From Gigaspora margarita (taxonomy: Eukaryota; Glomeromycota; Glomeromycetes; Diversisporales; Gigasporaceae), in contig WTPW01000074.1 in assembly GCA_009809945.1 (NCBI GenBank), forward strand, positions 647,407-711,406: 64,000 nt of DNA, written 5' to 3'. The notes beneath the pieces are model-generated. The model was not told the DNA's origin and did not search any database. It worked only from the letters and a program-made list of their open reading frames with translations. Positions 1 to 11,526 of this stretch are shown here, piece after piece. Numbering within the stretch: the stretch's first letter is position 1; each line of letters begins with the position of its first letter. Both the position numbers and the translations under genes were made by a program.

Positions 1-189
1 TTTTTTTTTTTTTTTTTTAGAGTGTTTGTTTGAAAAAATATTTTTGAAAGCTTATATTTCAAAAATTGGGAACCGATACCAAAGTTGGTACCTAATATTT
101 GAAATATAGCTGATATATACCAAAGTAGAACCGCTAACAAAAAAAATTTTTACTATGATTCTCAAATATAACCTCACATAGATTATTCG

Positions 190-1045
190 GGGTCCTGCCA
201 GGACTATTATGATGATAGTGAGTTTTTTTTTAAAAAAATTCTAGTTATTTGGGCAGAATTTTTACGGTGAAGGTAACTTTTTTTATTCTAGTAGATTGGG
301 CCAGATCTATTATGACAATGGTGATTTTTTTAAAAATTCAGTTAGCTAAGCTAGCAGAAGTAACTTTTTTTTTAAAAAATTCTAGTAGGTTGGACTAGAT
401 CTATTATAGTGAAGGTAATTTTTTTAAAAAATTCTAATAAGTTGGGGCAGGACTATTATAGCAAAATGATTTTTTTTTAAAAAATTCTAAGAAGTTGGGC
501 CAGCGGTGATTTTTTAAAATTCTAATAGTTGGGCCAGAACTATTCAGCAAAGATGACTTTTTTAAAAATTCTAATAAGTTGGGCCAGAACTATTATAGCA
601 AAAGTGATATTTTTTTTAAAATTCTAATAGTTAGCCCAGGACTATTACAACAAAGGTGAGTTTTTTTAAAAAATTCTAATAGGTTAGGCCAGAACTATTT
701 AGTGAAGGTGATTTTTTTTAAAAAATTCTAATAGGATGGGCCAGGACAATTATGATGATAGTGAGTTTTTTTTTAAAAAAAATTTTAGTTATTTGGGCAG
801 AATTTTTACGGTGAAGATAACTTTTTTTATTCTAGCAGATTGGGCCGATCTATTATGACAATAGTGATTTTTTTTAAAATTCTAGTTAGCTAAGCTAGTG
901 AAAGTAACTTTTTTTTAAAAAATTCTAGTAGGTTGGATCAGATCTATTATGACGATTATTTTTTTAAAAAAAATTCTAGTCAATTGGGCCAGAACTATTA
1001 TAGTGAAGGTTTTTTTTTTAAAAAAATTCTAGTAAAAGTAATTTT
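190..1045. repeat. Minisatellite array, ~60-bp unit, with a higher-order repeat
   Basis: Repeated phrase of the form GGGCCAGAACTATTATAG, GTGA, a T-run and AAAAATTCTA, about 60 bp per unit and roughly 14 units. A block of about 165 bp beginning at 203 recurs at 743 with the same order of variant units, so the array has a higher-order period near 540 bp. No coding content. A T18 run opens the window (1-18); 19-189 holds nothing I recognise. Confidence 0.8.
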
Positions 1046-1066
1046 TTTAAATAGATATACCATATT

Positions 1067-1299
1067 TATTTGCCATGTATACCCGGGGTATTTCCCTAAC
1101 CCATTTTAGTACCCGGGTATACATATAGGGGGGATATATTGTACGAATACTTCTATGCTTTTAATCTATTTTACTATTATATGCCCAGGTATATAAGTGG
1201 AATACTCTCATATTTATATACCCACGTATAAAACAAAATTTGGTATTCTAAATTGCTGCAGGGTATAGCCCACAGGAGGGTATACATGTCAGGTAAATA
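1067..1299. mobile_element. MITE-like hairpin element
   Basis: Inverted ends: TATTTGCC-ATGTATACCC on the left and GGGTATACATGTCAGGTAAATA-type on the right, enclosing about 230 bp without coding potential and with two more GGGTATA-type motifs. Superfamily not assigned because no convincing target-site duplication is visible. Confidence 0.5.
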
Positions 1300-1514
1300 C
1301 AATAATAACAAACCATTAAAAAATAAAAAAACTTTAAAATTATATAATATAAATACAATATAAATTTAAGACTTTTAGCTTACAATATTTGAAACTATAT
1401 AACTAGCTAAAAATTCTAATTACATAACATATGCGAAATATTGTAAATGCGAGTAGTTGGTTCTTAACTAGAGGAATTTAGTACAGTAGTACTATATAGC
1501 AATACAAATTCCCA

Positions 1515-1720
1515 CTCTATAGCAATTTCCACAGCATTGTTCCCTCAGCACTACCCATCTCTGCAGATTAATTATAATATTCAAATGCCTTTTTTTCATT
1601 TATTTCGACACCGATTCCTCTATTATAGCAATATCCAACATTCAATGTTCTTTTAGGACTACCCATCTCTACAGATTTTTTACAATATTCAACTGCTTTT
1701 TTTTTATCCTTTTCAACTCC
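1515..1720 (-). pseudogene. Sel1-repeat protein fragment (broken)
   Basis: On the minus strand one frame reads about 1.5 Sel1-like repeats: GVEKDKKKAVEYCKKSVEMG, then LNVGYCYNRGIGVEINEKKA, then FEYYN, a stop, and SAEMGSAEGTM. The spacing and the YCY.xGIGVE / AFEYY / SAEMG motifs are those of the Sel1 repeats that are very abundant in Glomeromycotina, often C-terminal to a kinase domain. The fragment lies about 600 bp downstream, on the same strand, of the kinase relic at 2337-4657, so the two may be parts of one former kinase-Sel1 gene. It has an in-frame stop and no start. 1300-1514 and 1721-2336 hold no recognisable feature. Confidence 0.75.
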
Positions 1721-2336
1721 GATTCAGTTACAGAATCTGCATTAATAGAACGTGGGTTTTTTTCAATTAGCTAGACTGTCTATTATAAATATAAAGTATA
1801 TAGTTTAGAATTTTTTTTCAAAATAATTTCAAGACTGTACTAAACCCGAGTTTTACTAAAGGGTTTAAAAAATTGTAAAATAAACAGACCCGGGTTTTGT
1901 ATATACACTCTATGATAGTGAATTGGATAGATTTTAAATTAAATAGTTTTAAATTAATATAGGGCTTTAGTGATTTCTAATTTAGTGAGCAATCAGTTTT
2001 TATTACGTGAATAAGTAAAAGAAGTAACAGCTTAGTTTTATAATATTAGATATATTTTTTAATAATGTATATATACAAAAATCTCTACATTTCCATATTA
2101 AGATTTTTACTATGTAATCTGCGTCATTTTTATTTAATGCATGTAGATCATTTTCTTTAGATGACTGGTGGATCATCAATTAACTTAATAAAAATATCAT
2201 TTACATAGTTATGGTTGTTAGATTTCAGCATATAATAAAAGTTTATATTATACTTATCCCCAAAATTAACTATTGTCCCAATATGGTAATAGTGCTAATC
2301 TTATATGGATCATCAATTAAGTTATTGTAAATACAT

Positions 2337-4657
2337 TATTAATTAAATAAAAATATACTACATATTAGATATATAAGACATATAATATAATCTTACTTCT
2401 TTTAATGTATTTAATAAATTTTGTGAGCTAGTTAATTTTCTAATATCCATTACACATGATAGTATGTATGATTGCATGTATTTCTTATACCATCCATTTA
2501 CATTCATATATCATCTTCCGTCTAACCAAGTTACTAAAAATCTATCACCTCTATTTTGAATATTATCTAATCTATTAAAAAGAATCCATTCAATTACATT
2601 TTCATAATTTGTAGCATTAAGTTGAAATTCTTTAATACAATCATTGATATCTTTATTTTCACTTGTCTATCCTTGCGTTGTTTTTTAAGGATCGATGTTT
2701 GATACCAAGCTAAAGATGTGCTATATTAGGTGCAAATTACACATTTTTCATTTTCTTTATCTCTTTCAGAACCAATTTATCAAATGCCAACATATATTCA
2801 TTTGTGGTTGTGTTTTGAGTTAATCTATAGACATTTTCATCATATAATTGCATATGATTTTTAAACTTACAAAATATAAATAGAATTTATTGATGTAGAT
2901 ATATTATTTATTAAATAATTAATTAAATAAACTACATATATTAAAAATATTATATAATCTTACTTCTTTAATGTATTGAATAAATTTTGTGATCTAATTA
3001 ATACTTTAAGCTCCACTATATATGATAATATACATAACTATTTACATTTACTTCTATATTTATCTTTTACATATCGTTTACCTTCTAACCAATTTGCTAA
3101 AAATCTATTATCACTATTTTGAATATTATCTAATCTATTAAAAGTAATCCATTCAATTACATTCTCATATTCTGAAGCTCTGAGTTGAAATTCTTTAATG
3201 TAATTATTGATATGATTATTTCTGCTTGTTCATTCTTGTGTTGTTTTCTAAGGATCACATGTTTGACACCAAGCTAGTGATGTGTTATATCAGTTGCAAT
3301 TTGCATATTTTCTATAACTACAATATCTTTTAAGATTAAATTCATCAAATACCAATATATATTTACTTGTTGTTGTGTTTTGAGTTAATCTATAGACATG
3401 TTTATCATATAATTGCATATGATTTTTAAACTTACAAAATATAAATAGAATACATTGATGTAAATATGTTATTTATTAAATGAATCAATTAAATAAACTA
3501 CATATATTAAAAATATTATATAATCTTACTTTATTTATTGTATCTAATAGATTTTTTGATCTAGTTAATGATTTAAGATCCACTATGCATGATGATATAC
3601 ATGATTGTATATATTCATCATTATTTTTAGATTTTGAATATCATTTGCTATCTAACCAAGTTGCTAAAAATTTATCACTTCTATTTTGAATATTACATAA
3701 CCTATTAAAAGAAATCCATTTGATTACATCGTAGTTGTTTGTAGCTTTAAGTTAAAATTCTTTAATGCAATTATCAATATCATTATTTTCGCTTGTTTAT
3801 TCTTGTGTTGTTTTTTGAGGATCATAGTTGACACCAAGTGTAAGATGTGTTATATTGGGAGTAAATTACACATTTTCTATAATAATATTTTCTTTTATCA
3901 AATTCATTAAATACTAACATATATTCATTTGTTGTTGTGTTTTGAGTTAATCTATAAACATTTTACTCCCTAATTGCATATGATTTTTAAACTTACAAAA
4001 TGTAAGTAGAATTTATTGATATAAATATGTTATTTATTAGATGAATTAATTAAATAAACTACATATATTAAAAATATTATATAATCTTACTTCTTTTAAT
4101 GTATTTAATAAATTATGTAAACTAATTAATATTTTAAGCTCTACTATGCATGGTGGTGTATGTGACTGTGTATGTATATATTTAAATCATTTAAATGTAC
4201 TTTTCTTTTTGTTTAGAGTTCGCACACTATCTAACCAAGTTGCTAAAAATCTATCACCTCTACTTTGAATATTATCCAATTTATTAAAAGGAATCCATTC
4301 AATTATGTTCTCATATTTTGTAGCTTTAAGTTGAAATTCTTTAATGCAATTATCAATTTTCTTATTTCCACTTGTTCACCCTTGTGCTGTCTTCTGAGGG
4401 CCACATGTTTGATACCAAGCTAGTAATGTATTATAACACTCACAGATTGCATATTTTTCTTTCTGCTTATTTCTTTTAGAACTAAACTCATCAACCATGA
4501 TTCTATAATTAATGTTAAATCTGATACAAAATTCTGTAAATGAAAATAGAGTTTAAGTTAATTTGAAATTATTAAGGTTAGCATTAGAGTTAGGGTGTTC
4601 TACATCAATTACGTATTTGGCTTCATTTTCTTTTTTAAGCATCGAGAAGAAATTCAT
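2337..4657 (-). pseudogene. Decayed kinase gene with four tandem copies of its N-terminal region
   Basis: Four direct repeats, marked by the phrase ACTACATAT at 2357, 2931, 3498 and 4058 (periods 574, 567, 560). Read on the minus strand, each unit gives, with scattered stops: LAWYQTC-DPQKTTQ, then IDNCIKEFQLKAT, then VIEWIPFNRLDNIQ, then FLATWLDG, and finally FKNHMQLYDENVYRLTQNTT plus NEYMLAFD. These are the segment before the kinase domain and the first kinase strands of the large Glomeromycotina TKL-like kinase family. The glycine-rich loop expected between NIQ and ATWLDG is shortened in every copy, so it was probably lost before amplification. The most upstream unit is preceded by an open stretch from ATG at 4657 (MNFFSMLKKENEAKYVI...). 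Catalytic-loop and DFG motifs are absent. Not functional as a kinase. Confidence 0.8.
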
Positions 4658-4800
4658 TGTGCATAACTATGCATGGTAAAGCTATTATACTACATGAACA
4701 CTAATGATATCTGATAAATAATAACGAAATCTATGATGGATAACTAAGTGCGATGGTTAATGAAACATATACATATTATTATTTTCTTTCATATTGCTGC

Positions 4801-5061
4801 TAGGGTTCCACAATTTGATTCAATTTGATTTGATTCGATCAAATATTTGATCTTAAATCAAATTTAAATACAGAAATTTCAAATTAAATCAAATTCAAAT
4901 TGACAAAATATTCGATTCGATTCGAAAATATTTAATAAAAATTACAAATAAATTTGATTTGATTTGATTTGATTAAATCAAATTTAAATCAAGAGTTTAT
5001 TTGATTCAATCAAATTCAAATATGCCTAATATTCGATTTGATTCAACTTTGAGAAACCCTA
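4801..5061. mobile_element. hAT-like MITE with 8-bp target-site duplication
   Basis: Ends TAGGGTTCC and AAACCCTA are inverted; the element is flanked by a perfect 8-bp duplication ATTGCTGC (4793-4800 and 5062-5069). The 261-bp interior is built from ATTTGATTTGATTCAA-type short repeats with no coding content. Eight-bp duplications with a TAGGG end are characteristic of hAT elements. Intact ends suggest relatively recent insertion. Confidence 0.85.
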
Positions 5062-5262
5062 ATTGCTGCAATAAATAAATTAGTGCATATAATAATTTGT
5101 TCTGGTTGTATTATCCTATCTGCTCATTTTTCAATATCTTTTATTATAGCACCTAATGAGGCTTTATCTACCAAAAGTATTTAATTGTCTGACAAAGACA
5201 ATTAATAAAAAAAATGCTTATTTATATGAAATAATGCTTAATTGAAATAAGAAATAATCTAG

Positions 5263-5566
5263 CTGTCACTAGTAGTGACATCACCAAATTGCAGATCATA
5301 TTATGGAATCAAAACAAATGTTAAAGTTAATTGTCGTTAGGGTTAGGGTTAGTAGTGAGTTAGGATTGAAGTAGGGTGTACTATTGGTAAAATTTTGCAA
5401 GAAATTTTTTTAATTAGACAAAAAGGTGATTTTATAAGTAAAATCTTGTGCTATTATAAAAATTTCAATGCTTTCTTTATTTTCAGATTATACAAATATT
5501 ATACCTAATTCCATAATATGATTGGTCAATTGCAACCAAGTGCTGACACCGCTGGTAACAAATAGA
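5263..5566. mobile_element. MITE of the TTTGTCACC-end family with telomere-like core
   Basis: Long imperfect terminal inverted repeat of about 45 bp; both ends contain TCATATTATGGAAT inside and a TGTCAC/TGTTACC outer end. The centre contains TTAGGGTTAGGGTTAG near 5338 and the phrase AAAATTTTGCAAGAAATTTT, both shared with the element at 17452-17778. No coding potential. Confidence 0.65.
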
Positions 5567-5680
5567 TTTGCTCTTGAAATAAAGGTTCAGTATATCCAGA
5601 ATTTATTATAAAGGATCTCATTGAAGTATAGTAATTATATTAATTTGTAATATTTATCAAATTTGTCAGAAGTGAAGTGA

Positions 5681-6665
5681 GGGGGTGTGGCGACTTAGAG
5701 AAATTGGTAAGTTGTCACCCCCAAGCGGCAGGTCTAGGGTTCAAATCCCACTGGCGACGCTTTGAAAAATAGGCCTGTGTTACAGTGCCATTTCTCCTCG
5801 TTGGTCCTTTGGTATACCATCTTGAATGGGAGCCATCGGGCGCACAAAATCCAAGGATCGGAAAATGGATACCCGTTTGGAAGTCCNGAGTGAGNAAGTA
5901 GCAAAGATCTTNNACGGTGCTAACCATAATTGNAATATNNGAAACCGGAGCCAGAGAACNGGACNACAAGATCCTCGAGNANGGGGTCCACCAACCTGGC
6001 NGCCGGAGTNGCACCGGAGNAAAAGGACATGCGTTTCNNCAGCANGTACCAAGGGGAGGGAGTCNATTCGGTACCTAAAGCCGGGCCGACTGACCCTTCC
6101 AGGCTAACTGGTTTGGAAGTTTGGGTATACTGAGGAAGGACCGATAGGAAGGTTGTGGTGGGTATCGGGATTGGAGTGAACCTTACAAGGGCAGAAGTAG
6201 GTAATGGTAGGGGTTTAATGGTTAGCCCTGACCCTAAGTGTCGGTATAATGCAGATGCGTAAGTTACCAAAGCGTAGGTAATACTTGTGTGGGACAGGGA
6301 GTGCTCTACCAAGTGTTCTGCGAGGATAAACTAGTCCTAAGGGGGTTTCGCGATGCATCCAGGACTGGCCTTGACTGCCTTATATAACGGAGGACTGTAC
6401 AGGTGATACAAGGAGGACTTGGCAGGAGGCGCAGGGACCAGAGGGTTTAAATAGGCAATGCCAGTATGCGGGTTGCAGGTATGGCAGCTAGTGTAGGACC
6501 TTTGGGTGGCTACTTAAATAGGTAACCAAAAGTTGCAGGTGTGGCTAGTTGTACTCTCATCAATGTAGCAAATGCCAGGGTGCCCCTGGAGGCGCCNATG
6601 GTCTGATTTACTTGAATAAAAGCTTCTCCCCAGAGCGGAAACTTCAACACAAAAAAAAAAAAAAA
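5681..6665 (+). mobile_element. SINE family A, copy 1 (tRNA-headed, ~980 bp, poly-A)
   Basis: Begins with a tRNA-like head (5684-5760) whose B-box is GGGTTCAAATCCC and ends in an A16 tail. A 13-bp target-site duplication AGAAGTGAAGTGA is visible at 5668-5680 and 6666-6678, as expected from target-primed insertion by a LINE machinery. GC is clearly higher than in the surroundings. No long open frame; the small frames on both strands are by-products of the RNA-like sequence. The cluster of N bases at 5887-6063 is confined to this element, suggesting ambiguous base calls from a collapsed or multi-copy repeat. Copy 2 at 44589-45566 is similar over the full length. Nearly intact, so young. Confidence 0.85.
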
Positions 6666-6773
6666 AGAAGTGAAGTGATGAAACATTTTGTCAGGTACTG
6701 TATTACTAATGAACACATAGAAGCATATTTATCTATGTATGTTAAAGATCAATCAAAATTTATATCGATATTA

Positions 6774-7015
6774 GGCCACTCCAAATTGATTCTTCATTTA
6801 ACATAACATAAATATTTTACTAGAGAGGGGAGGGAGGGATAAAAAATCAACAACAAACTAAAAAAAACAGCAATTCTATTGGCTTGACAAAATATAAAAA
6901 TTTTCAAAAGCTAATACTGCAATTTGATTGGTTAAACTAGTGTTTATTTTATATTAAAATTTTAAAAAATAGGGGGGAGGTGTTATGTTAAACGAAGAAT
7001 CAAATTGGTGTGGCC
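6774..7015. mobile_element. Harbinger-like MITE with TTA duplication
   Basis: Terminal inverted repeats of about 40 bp starting GGCCACTCCAAATTGATTC and ending with the inverse of GGCCACACCAATTTGATTC, both continuing into TTTAACATAAC. Flanked by TTA (6771-6773 and 7016-7018), the duplication typical of PIF/Harbinger elements. 242 bp, non-coding. A related end lies at 50869-50910. Confidence 0.75.
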
Positions 7016-7018
7016 TTA

Positions 7019-9594
7019 ATATCCTTAATGCGTAATAATTATTGAATATAATAATTTGTAAAATTCAAATGGTTTATTTTTAGATTATTTTAAAATTATT
7101 CTCAATTCTGCCTTATTATTATTAGTAATACATTAGCTTATGTTTAATATCTATACTCTGCCTTTTGGATACCTAATTAAAGAAGGGTGTTCTCAAGCAT
7201 TGATTTAATAGTGATCATAATGATACTCAAGCATCACAATCAATGATATTATTAATAGAATTAAATTCTTGAGCATACTCTTTTTTTTTTGTTTGTAATC
7301 TTTACTATTTCATCCAACTAACAAAAATCTAGTAAACAAATACCATTCAACTAACTGTCAAAGCTTTAACTTTAGTTGCATTAATTTTTTCTTTTAATGA
7401 TTATACCAATTTAAATTTTTGTTGCAATAGCAACAGAATCAATTTATCAGATCATTGCTTTATAGTTGATGTTATTGTTATTATTATTATTTTAAAAGAT
7501 GTGTTGTATTTATTATGTTTGTATCAAAGTATCGATTATTTGTTTTAAAAGCTTCGAGCATTACAATAAAATGGCTACTTTTTTGGATCAGATAGAAACT
7601 TGATAAAAATTTATTGTTTTTTATTATGTTTAAATATGAGTGCTACCAAGAAAAAAAGACTGTTCAGATTTTTGAGTAATATATGATAGTAATTTGGCAT
7701 ATTTTCTGACTGTATGAACGATCTTTATCAATGACAAATTTATTTGTTCATAGCATCGCAATAGTAACTTACTTGATTCATTTATTTGATTTTTAACTAA
7801 TTAAAAATTTATTTCTGATCTATTAAGTGAGGTGCTTGATATACGTTAATCGGTTATATGATATTTGGATATAAAGACATTATCGTAAAATCTTACTAAA
7901 CTATATATTTTTAAAATTTAATATAAAATATTAGTATAATTCACTGTATCAACATTTGAAATTTTTACTAATGGCTCAAAAATATTGACATAAACAGAGT
8001 AACATGTATTCTTAACTTATTTGATTCAACTTGGTTTTGACCTCGCTCAAGAAATATCTATTGATATCAAGACTAAAGTATCCTCTTTTTCAATCAGAAA
8101 CACACGTATATCTCTAAATTATTTTGTTCTTAGTGTAAATTAAATAGTAAATTATTGGCTGGAGTTGAGAAAAATGAAGTGAAAGTCTTTCAAATCTTAT
8201 TCTATAAAATTTTGAAAATATCCAGTTTCAGGTTTGACTGATCCAGATTTTACCAGAAACTGAACCTAAATTAGATTCAATGACTAGATACCAAAACTTA
8301 GTCAAAACTAACTTTTAATACAGTAAAAATCTTTATTCAAAATTCAGAAATATAATAACAAACTTTATCAGTATATTTATTTCATTCAAAATGATATTGT
8401 ATATTAAAAAATTAATTTTAGCAATTAATGCAGTAACTAGTAAGAGTTTATTATGATAGTTACCTTCTTGACGTATAAAGCTTATTTTTATGCAGACAAA
8501 AATATCATATACTATAAGCAAAATTATAAATTACATCTATTTAAAATGTGAAACACAAGGGTTCAGCTCATTAGTATTATCAACTTAAGAAGTCACATTT
8601 AAAAAATACCATTCAGTTATTTACAATTTGGGACTATATTGTCACGGGGTAAACATGACATTACAAATATCAGATGATCATTAAAATATACTGCGCTACT
8701 TTTTATATGATAATTAATCATGCATAATTGACATGCATTATTGACAATTATGATCAACAATGCATATTGGCAATTTACAATTGATCTGGCATATAATTAA
8801 TCGTGCATAATTAATCATGCATACTCAGGTTTAGCTTATAGCAAAATGATTTAGAAACAATACAATCTATCGTATGATATGCATAATATGATAGTATTAT
8901 AGATAGAGTATTATATGATTTTAATCTCGTAGTTTCTATAATATTCTATAATGTTAGTTTAGTGATTTTCATAATAATTGTAAAGTATAAAAAGAAGATT
9001 GTTTTAGCTCTTCTGCAGGGTAATAATCAGATTATCATATAATGGAATCAATAAAGCATATAATAAACTCAGACTATATTAATATACAAGTCACATTTAA
9101 ACAAAATTGAGTTAAATCACTAAGTCACACCTCTGGTGAGCCACCTTCTTCTTACTCTTTGCATCATACAATAAAAGATCTGTCCAATTGCCCTATAATA
9201 ACATGGACGAGTATAATATTGCTAAGTAAACCTATTTAATTTATCTATCATAAAATAAATCTATATACAGTAGTAATAGTGCTAAAAATGTACTGGACAA
9301 ACCAAGGATTGGTAAATGAAGTAATGGATATGGTTTGTTAATATTATATATATGCTAGGAAGAATACCGCCTTCACTTCCTACAGTAGTTTTGTTTTGAA
9401 TAGACACTATACTTCTATGAAAACTCAATACACAGAAATGCATGCATAAATATGAAATTGTATGCAGATAAGCACAGGTTTCATAATTACTGCACAGAAA
9501 CTGCATGGAAGCTGATCATCCAAAAAATTTAATACATATTATTACATGAAAAGTTAAAATCCATGTACTATCATGCATAGTATTATATCTATAA
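7019..9594. other. Gene-free AT-rich stretch
   Basis: No coding region with recognisable composition or domain on either strand. Contains short inverted phrases around 7190-7280 (TCAAGCAT / AATGAT) and ATGCATAAT-type repeats around 8710-8830, but none gives clean element ends. Confidence 0.5.
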
Positions 9595-10480
9595 TTTCTG
9601 TGCACTAATATGCACAATCATTAAGATTCTTAATGATCATAATTTGTGCATAATCATTAAGATTCTTAATGATCATAATTTGTGCACAATCATTAAGATT
9701 CTTAATGATTGTTGCAGCTGATGCTGAAAACGGCTGATGCTGAAATTTTGACCTATTTTGATACAAATTTTTTAAAAATTTTTTGGGGTAATTTTGTTAG
9801 TTTTTTTTTTAGGGTTGGGTTAGGATTTAGGGTTAGAATTGATTATTAAAGAGTATATGTGGATTTTAGCAGGGCATATATTTTCAAATCGTGTTCCCAA
9901 ATTTTAGCATCAGCCGTTTTCAGCATCAGCTGCGACAATAATTATAATTTGTGCACAATCATTAAGTTTCTTAATGATTACACAATTGTTAAGATTCTTA
10001 ACGATCACAATTGTTAAGATTCTTAACAATCATAATTTGTGCACAATCATTAAGTTTCTTAACAATCATAATTTGTGCACAATCATTAAGTTTCTTAATG
10101 ATCCTAATTTGTACACAGTTGTTAAGATTCTTAACAATCATAATTTGTGCACAATTGTTAAGTTTCTTAATGATTATAATTTGTACACAATCGTTAGGAT
10201 TCTTAACAATCATAATCATAATTTTTGTGTTCTGATGTGCACAATTGTTAAGATTCTTAATGATCAAAATTTTAGTGCACTTATATCATGATAATTACAA
10301 TCGTTAAGATTCTTTAACGATCAATTTTAACGATTATTTCTGTATATGATGTCAGTGATGATCATAATTATAATTTCATATACTAATATGATAATCATTA
10401 AGATCTTTAATGATCATAATTCTATACATTAATGTGATAATTGTTAAGATTCTTAATGATTATAAATTCCATGCATTGAC
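9595..10480. repeat. Palindromic minisatellite, ~36-bp unit
   Basis: About 16-17 units of TGCACAATCATTAAG followed by ATTCTTAATGATCATAATTTG. Each unit contains a near-perfect hairpin, ATCATTAAG/CTTAATGAT. Several variant units change both arms together: GTTAAG with CTTAAC, CGTTAAGA with TTTAACG. The array is interrupted by a MITE at 9711-9936. Apparent frames on both strands (for example 9974-10291) simply translate the repeat. Confidence 0.85.
9711..9936. mobile_element. MITE with GCTGATGCTGAAAACGG ends, inserted in the minisatellite
   Basis: Near-perfect 38-bp terminal inverted repeats (TTGCAGCTGATGCTGAAAAC... and its inverse) enclosing a core with AGGGTTGGGTTAGG and AGAGTATATGTGGATTTTAG. 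The same core, reversed, occurs at 60580-60804 and 51010-51198, although the terminal repeats of those elements differ. Non-coding, 226 bp. Confidence 0.75.
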
Positions 10481-10491
10481 GCATACAAAAA

Positions 10492-10494
<3 letters not shown>

Positions 10495-10531
<37 letters not shown>
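10495..10531. repeat. T37 homopolymer
   Basis: Uninterrupted run of 37 T. It could be the poly-A tail of a minus-strand retroposed copy, but no SINE or LINE body is recognisable beside it. Confidence 0.9.
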
Positions 10532-10534
<3 letters not shown>

Positions 10535-10659
10535 CTTATAATTTTATTAGAATAAATGTTTTTGTCACCCCTGTTACATAATATATTTGTTACAGATTAT
10601 GTGCAATATATAAATAGTAATTTTTGATGATTATTGATAATCATTGTTTTTTTTTTCTT

Positions 10660-11120
10660 TGCTTTCGCTTTCTCTTAGTTTGACTTGTGTACATGTTTAA
10701 CTAACCTTTATTTTTTTTAGCAATAATCTTGTTACTGGAGTTGTTTTTGCTAGAGTTATCTTTGGAGTCGTCATTGCTAGAGTTGTCTTTGGAGTCACCA
10801 TTTTTGGAGTTATCGATTTTGTCGCATTCTTGTTTACTCTTTTGGTGTAGTGGCTTTTTTACAGTTTGACCTCGTATATGTATAACTATACTTGTTTTAA
10901 GAAAAAAGCCTCATTACTGAAGTTGTCATTGGACTACCTTGTTTTTTTTGCAGGTAGTAGTTTCGTCACTTGCATTGCATTCTTGTTCATTTTTTAGTAT
11001 AGTAGGTTTCATAGTTTGATCTAAGTACATGTTTAACTGCTGTTGTTTTTTTTTTAAAAATAATAGTCTCGTCATTGGTATCATCATTGATGATGCAGTT
11101 TTGAAGTCTTTCTGGCCCTG
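10660..11120 (-). pseudogene. Degenerate low-complexity coding-like tandem repeat
   Basis: Three diverged units of about 180-200 bp, each with TTTGACT/CC..GTACATGTTTAACT, an A/T-rich part and GCATTCTTGTT. Minus-strand reading of the first unit gives Ser/Asp/Lys-rich sequence (KQECDKIDNSKNGDSKDNSS) in one frame and Thr/Pro/Lys-rich sequence in another; the others are broken. The translation may be only a property of the repeat. No family recognised. Confidence 0.35.
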
Positions 11121-11339
11121 TTACGACTATGTTGTATTTAGTGATCTGAATTCATCATTTGAATAGGTTTTGTGAAATCAATTTCAGGTTCATTTCTGGA
11201 GTTTCGCTTATTTTAGTTCGTCATATTGTGCTATATTATGGTAGTTTAGAGTTAGATAAAGGTTGGGTTTAGTTAGTATAATAGAATTAGATAGCTATTT
11301 TTGGGTCAGAGTTAGAAAAGTATTTTTTTATTCGGCATG

Positions 11340-11490
11340 TAAATTATTAAAGTATTTGTATTATAAAATTTAATTAATAAAATAATTAAAATTAGTTAAT
11401 AAAATACAAAATTTAGTTAATAAAACTTATAAAATTTAGCTAATAAAATTATAAAATTTAGTTAATAAAATAATATATATACAATATTTA
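11340..11490. repeat. Short AT tandem repeat
   Basis: Four to five copies of AAAATTTAGTTAATAAAAT, about 22-30 bp apart. Surrounding DNA (11121-11339) has no recognisable feature. Confidence 0.7.
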
Positions 11491-11526
11491 TTATTATATA
11501 TATATGTATGAATATAGCTATTATAT

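Noticed and set aside
5338-5362. Telomere or chromosome end.
   Set aside because: Only two or three TTAGGG copies, internal, and inside a MITE; the same holds for the other tracts.
5684-5760. Possible tRNA genes at the heads of the SINEs (5684, 30056, 44589, 47907).
   Set aside because: They have B-box-like sequence but sit at the 5' ends of ~0.6-1 kb retroposed units; no complete cloverleaf with a proper acceptor stem could be supported.
5715-6107. Overlapping small open frames on both strands of the SINE at 5681, including one ending WDLNPRPAAWG.
   Set aside because: They translate the tRNA-like head and non-coding body; the same string appears in the other SINE copy and both elements have target-site duplications and A-tails.
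9974-10291. 105-codon frame on the plus strand and 89-codon frame on the minus strand.
   Set aside because: Both simply read the ~36-bp palindromic minisatellite; periodic FLNNHNLCTI-type repeats reflect the DNA repeat.
9595-10480. CRISPR array.
   Set aside because: The repeats are contiguous without unique spacers, and the genome is fungal.
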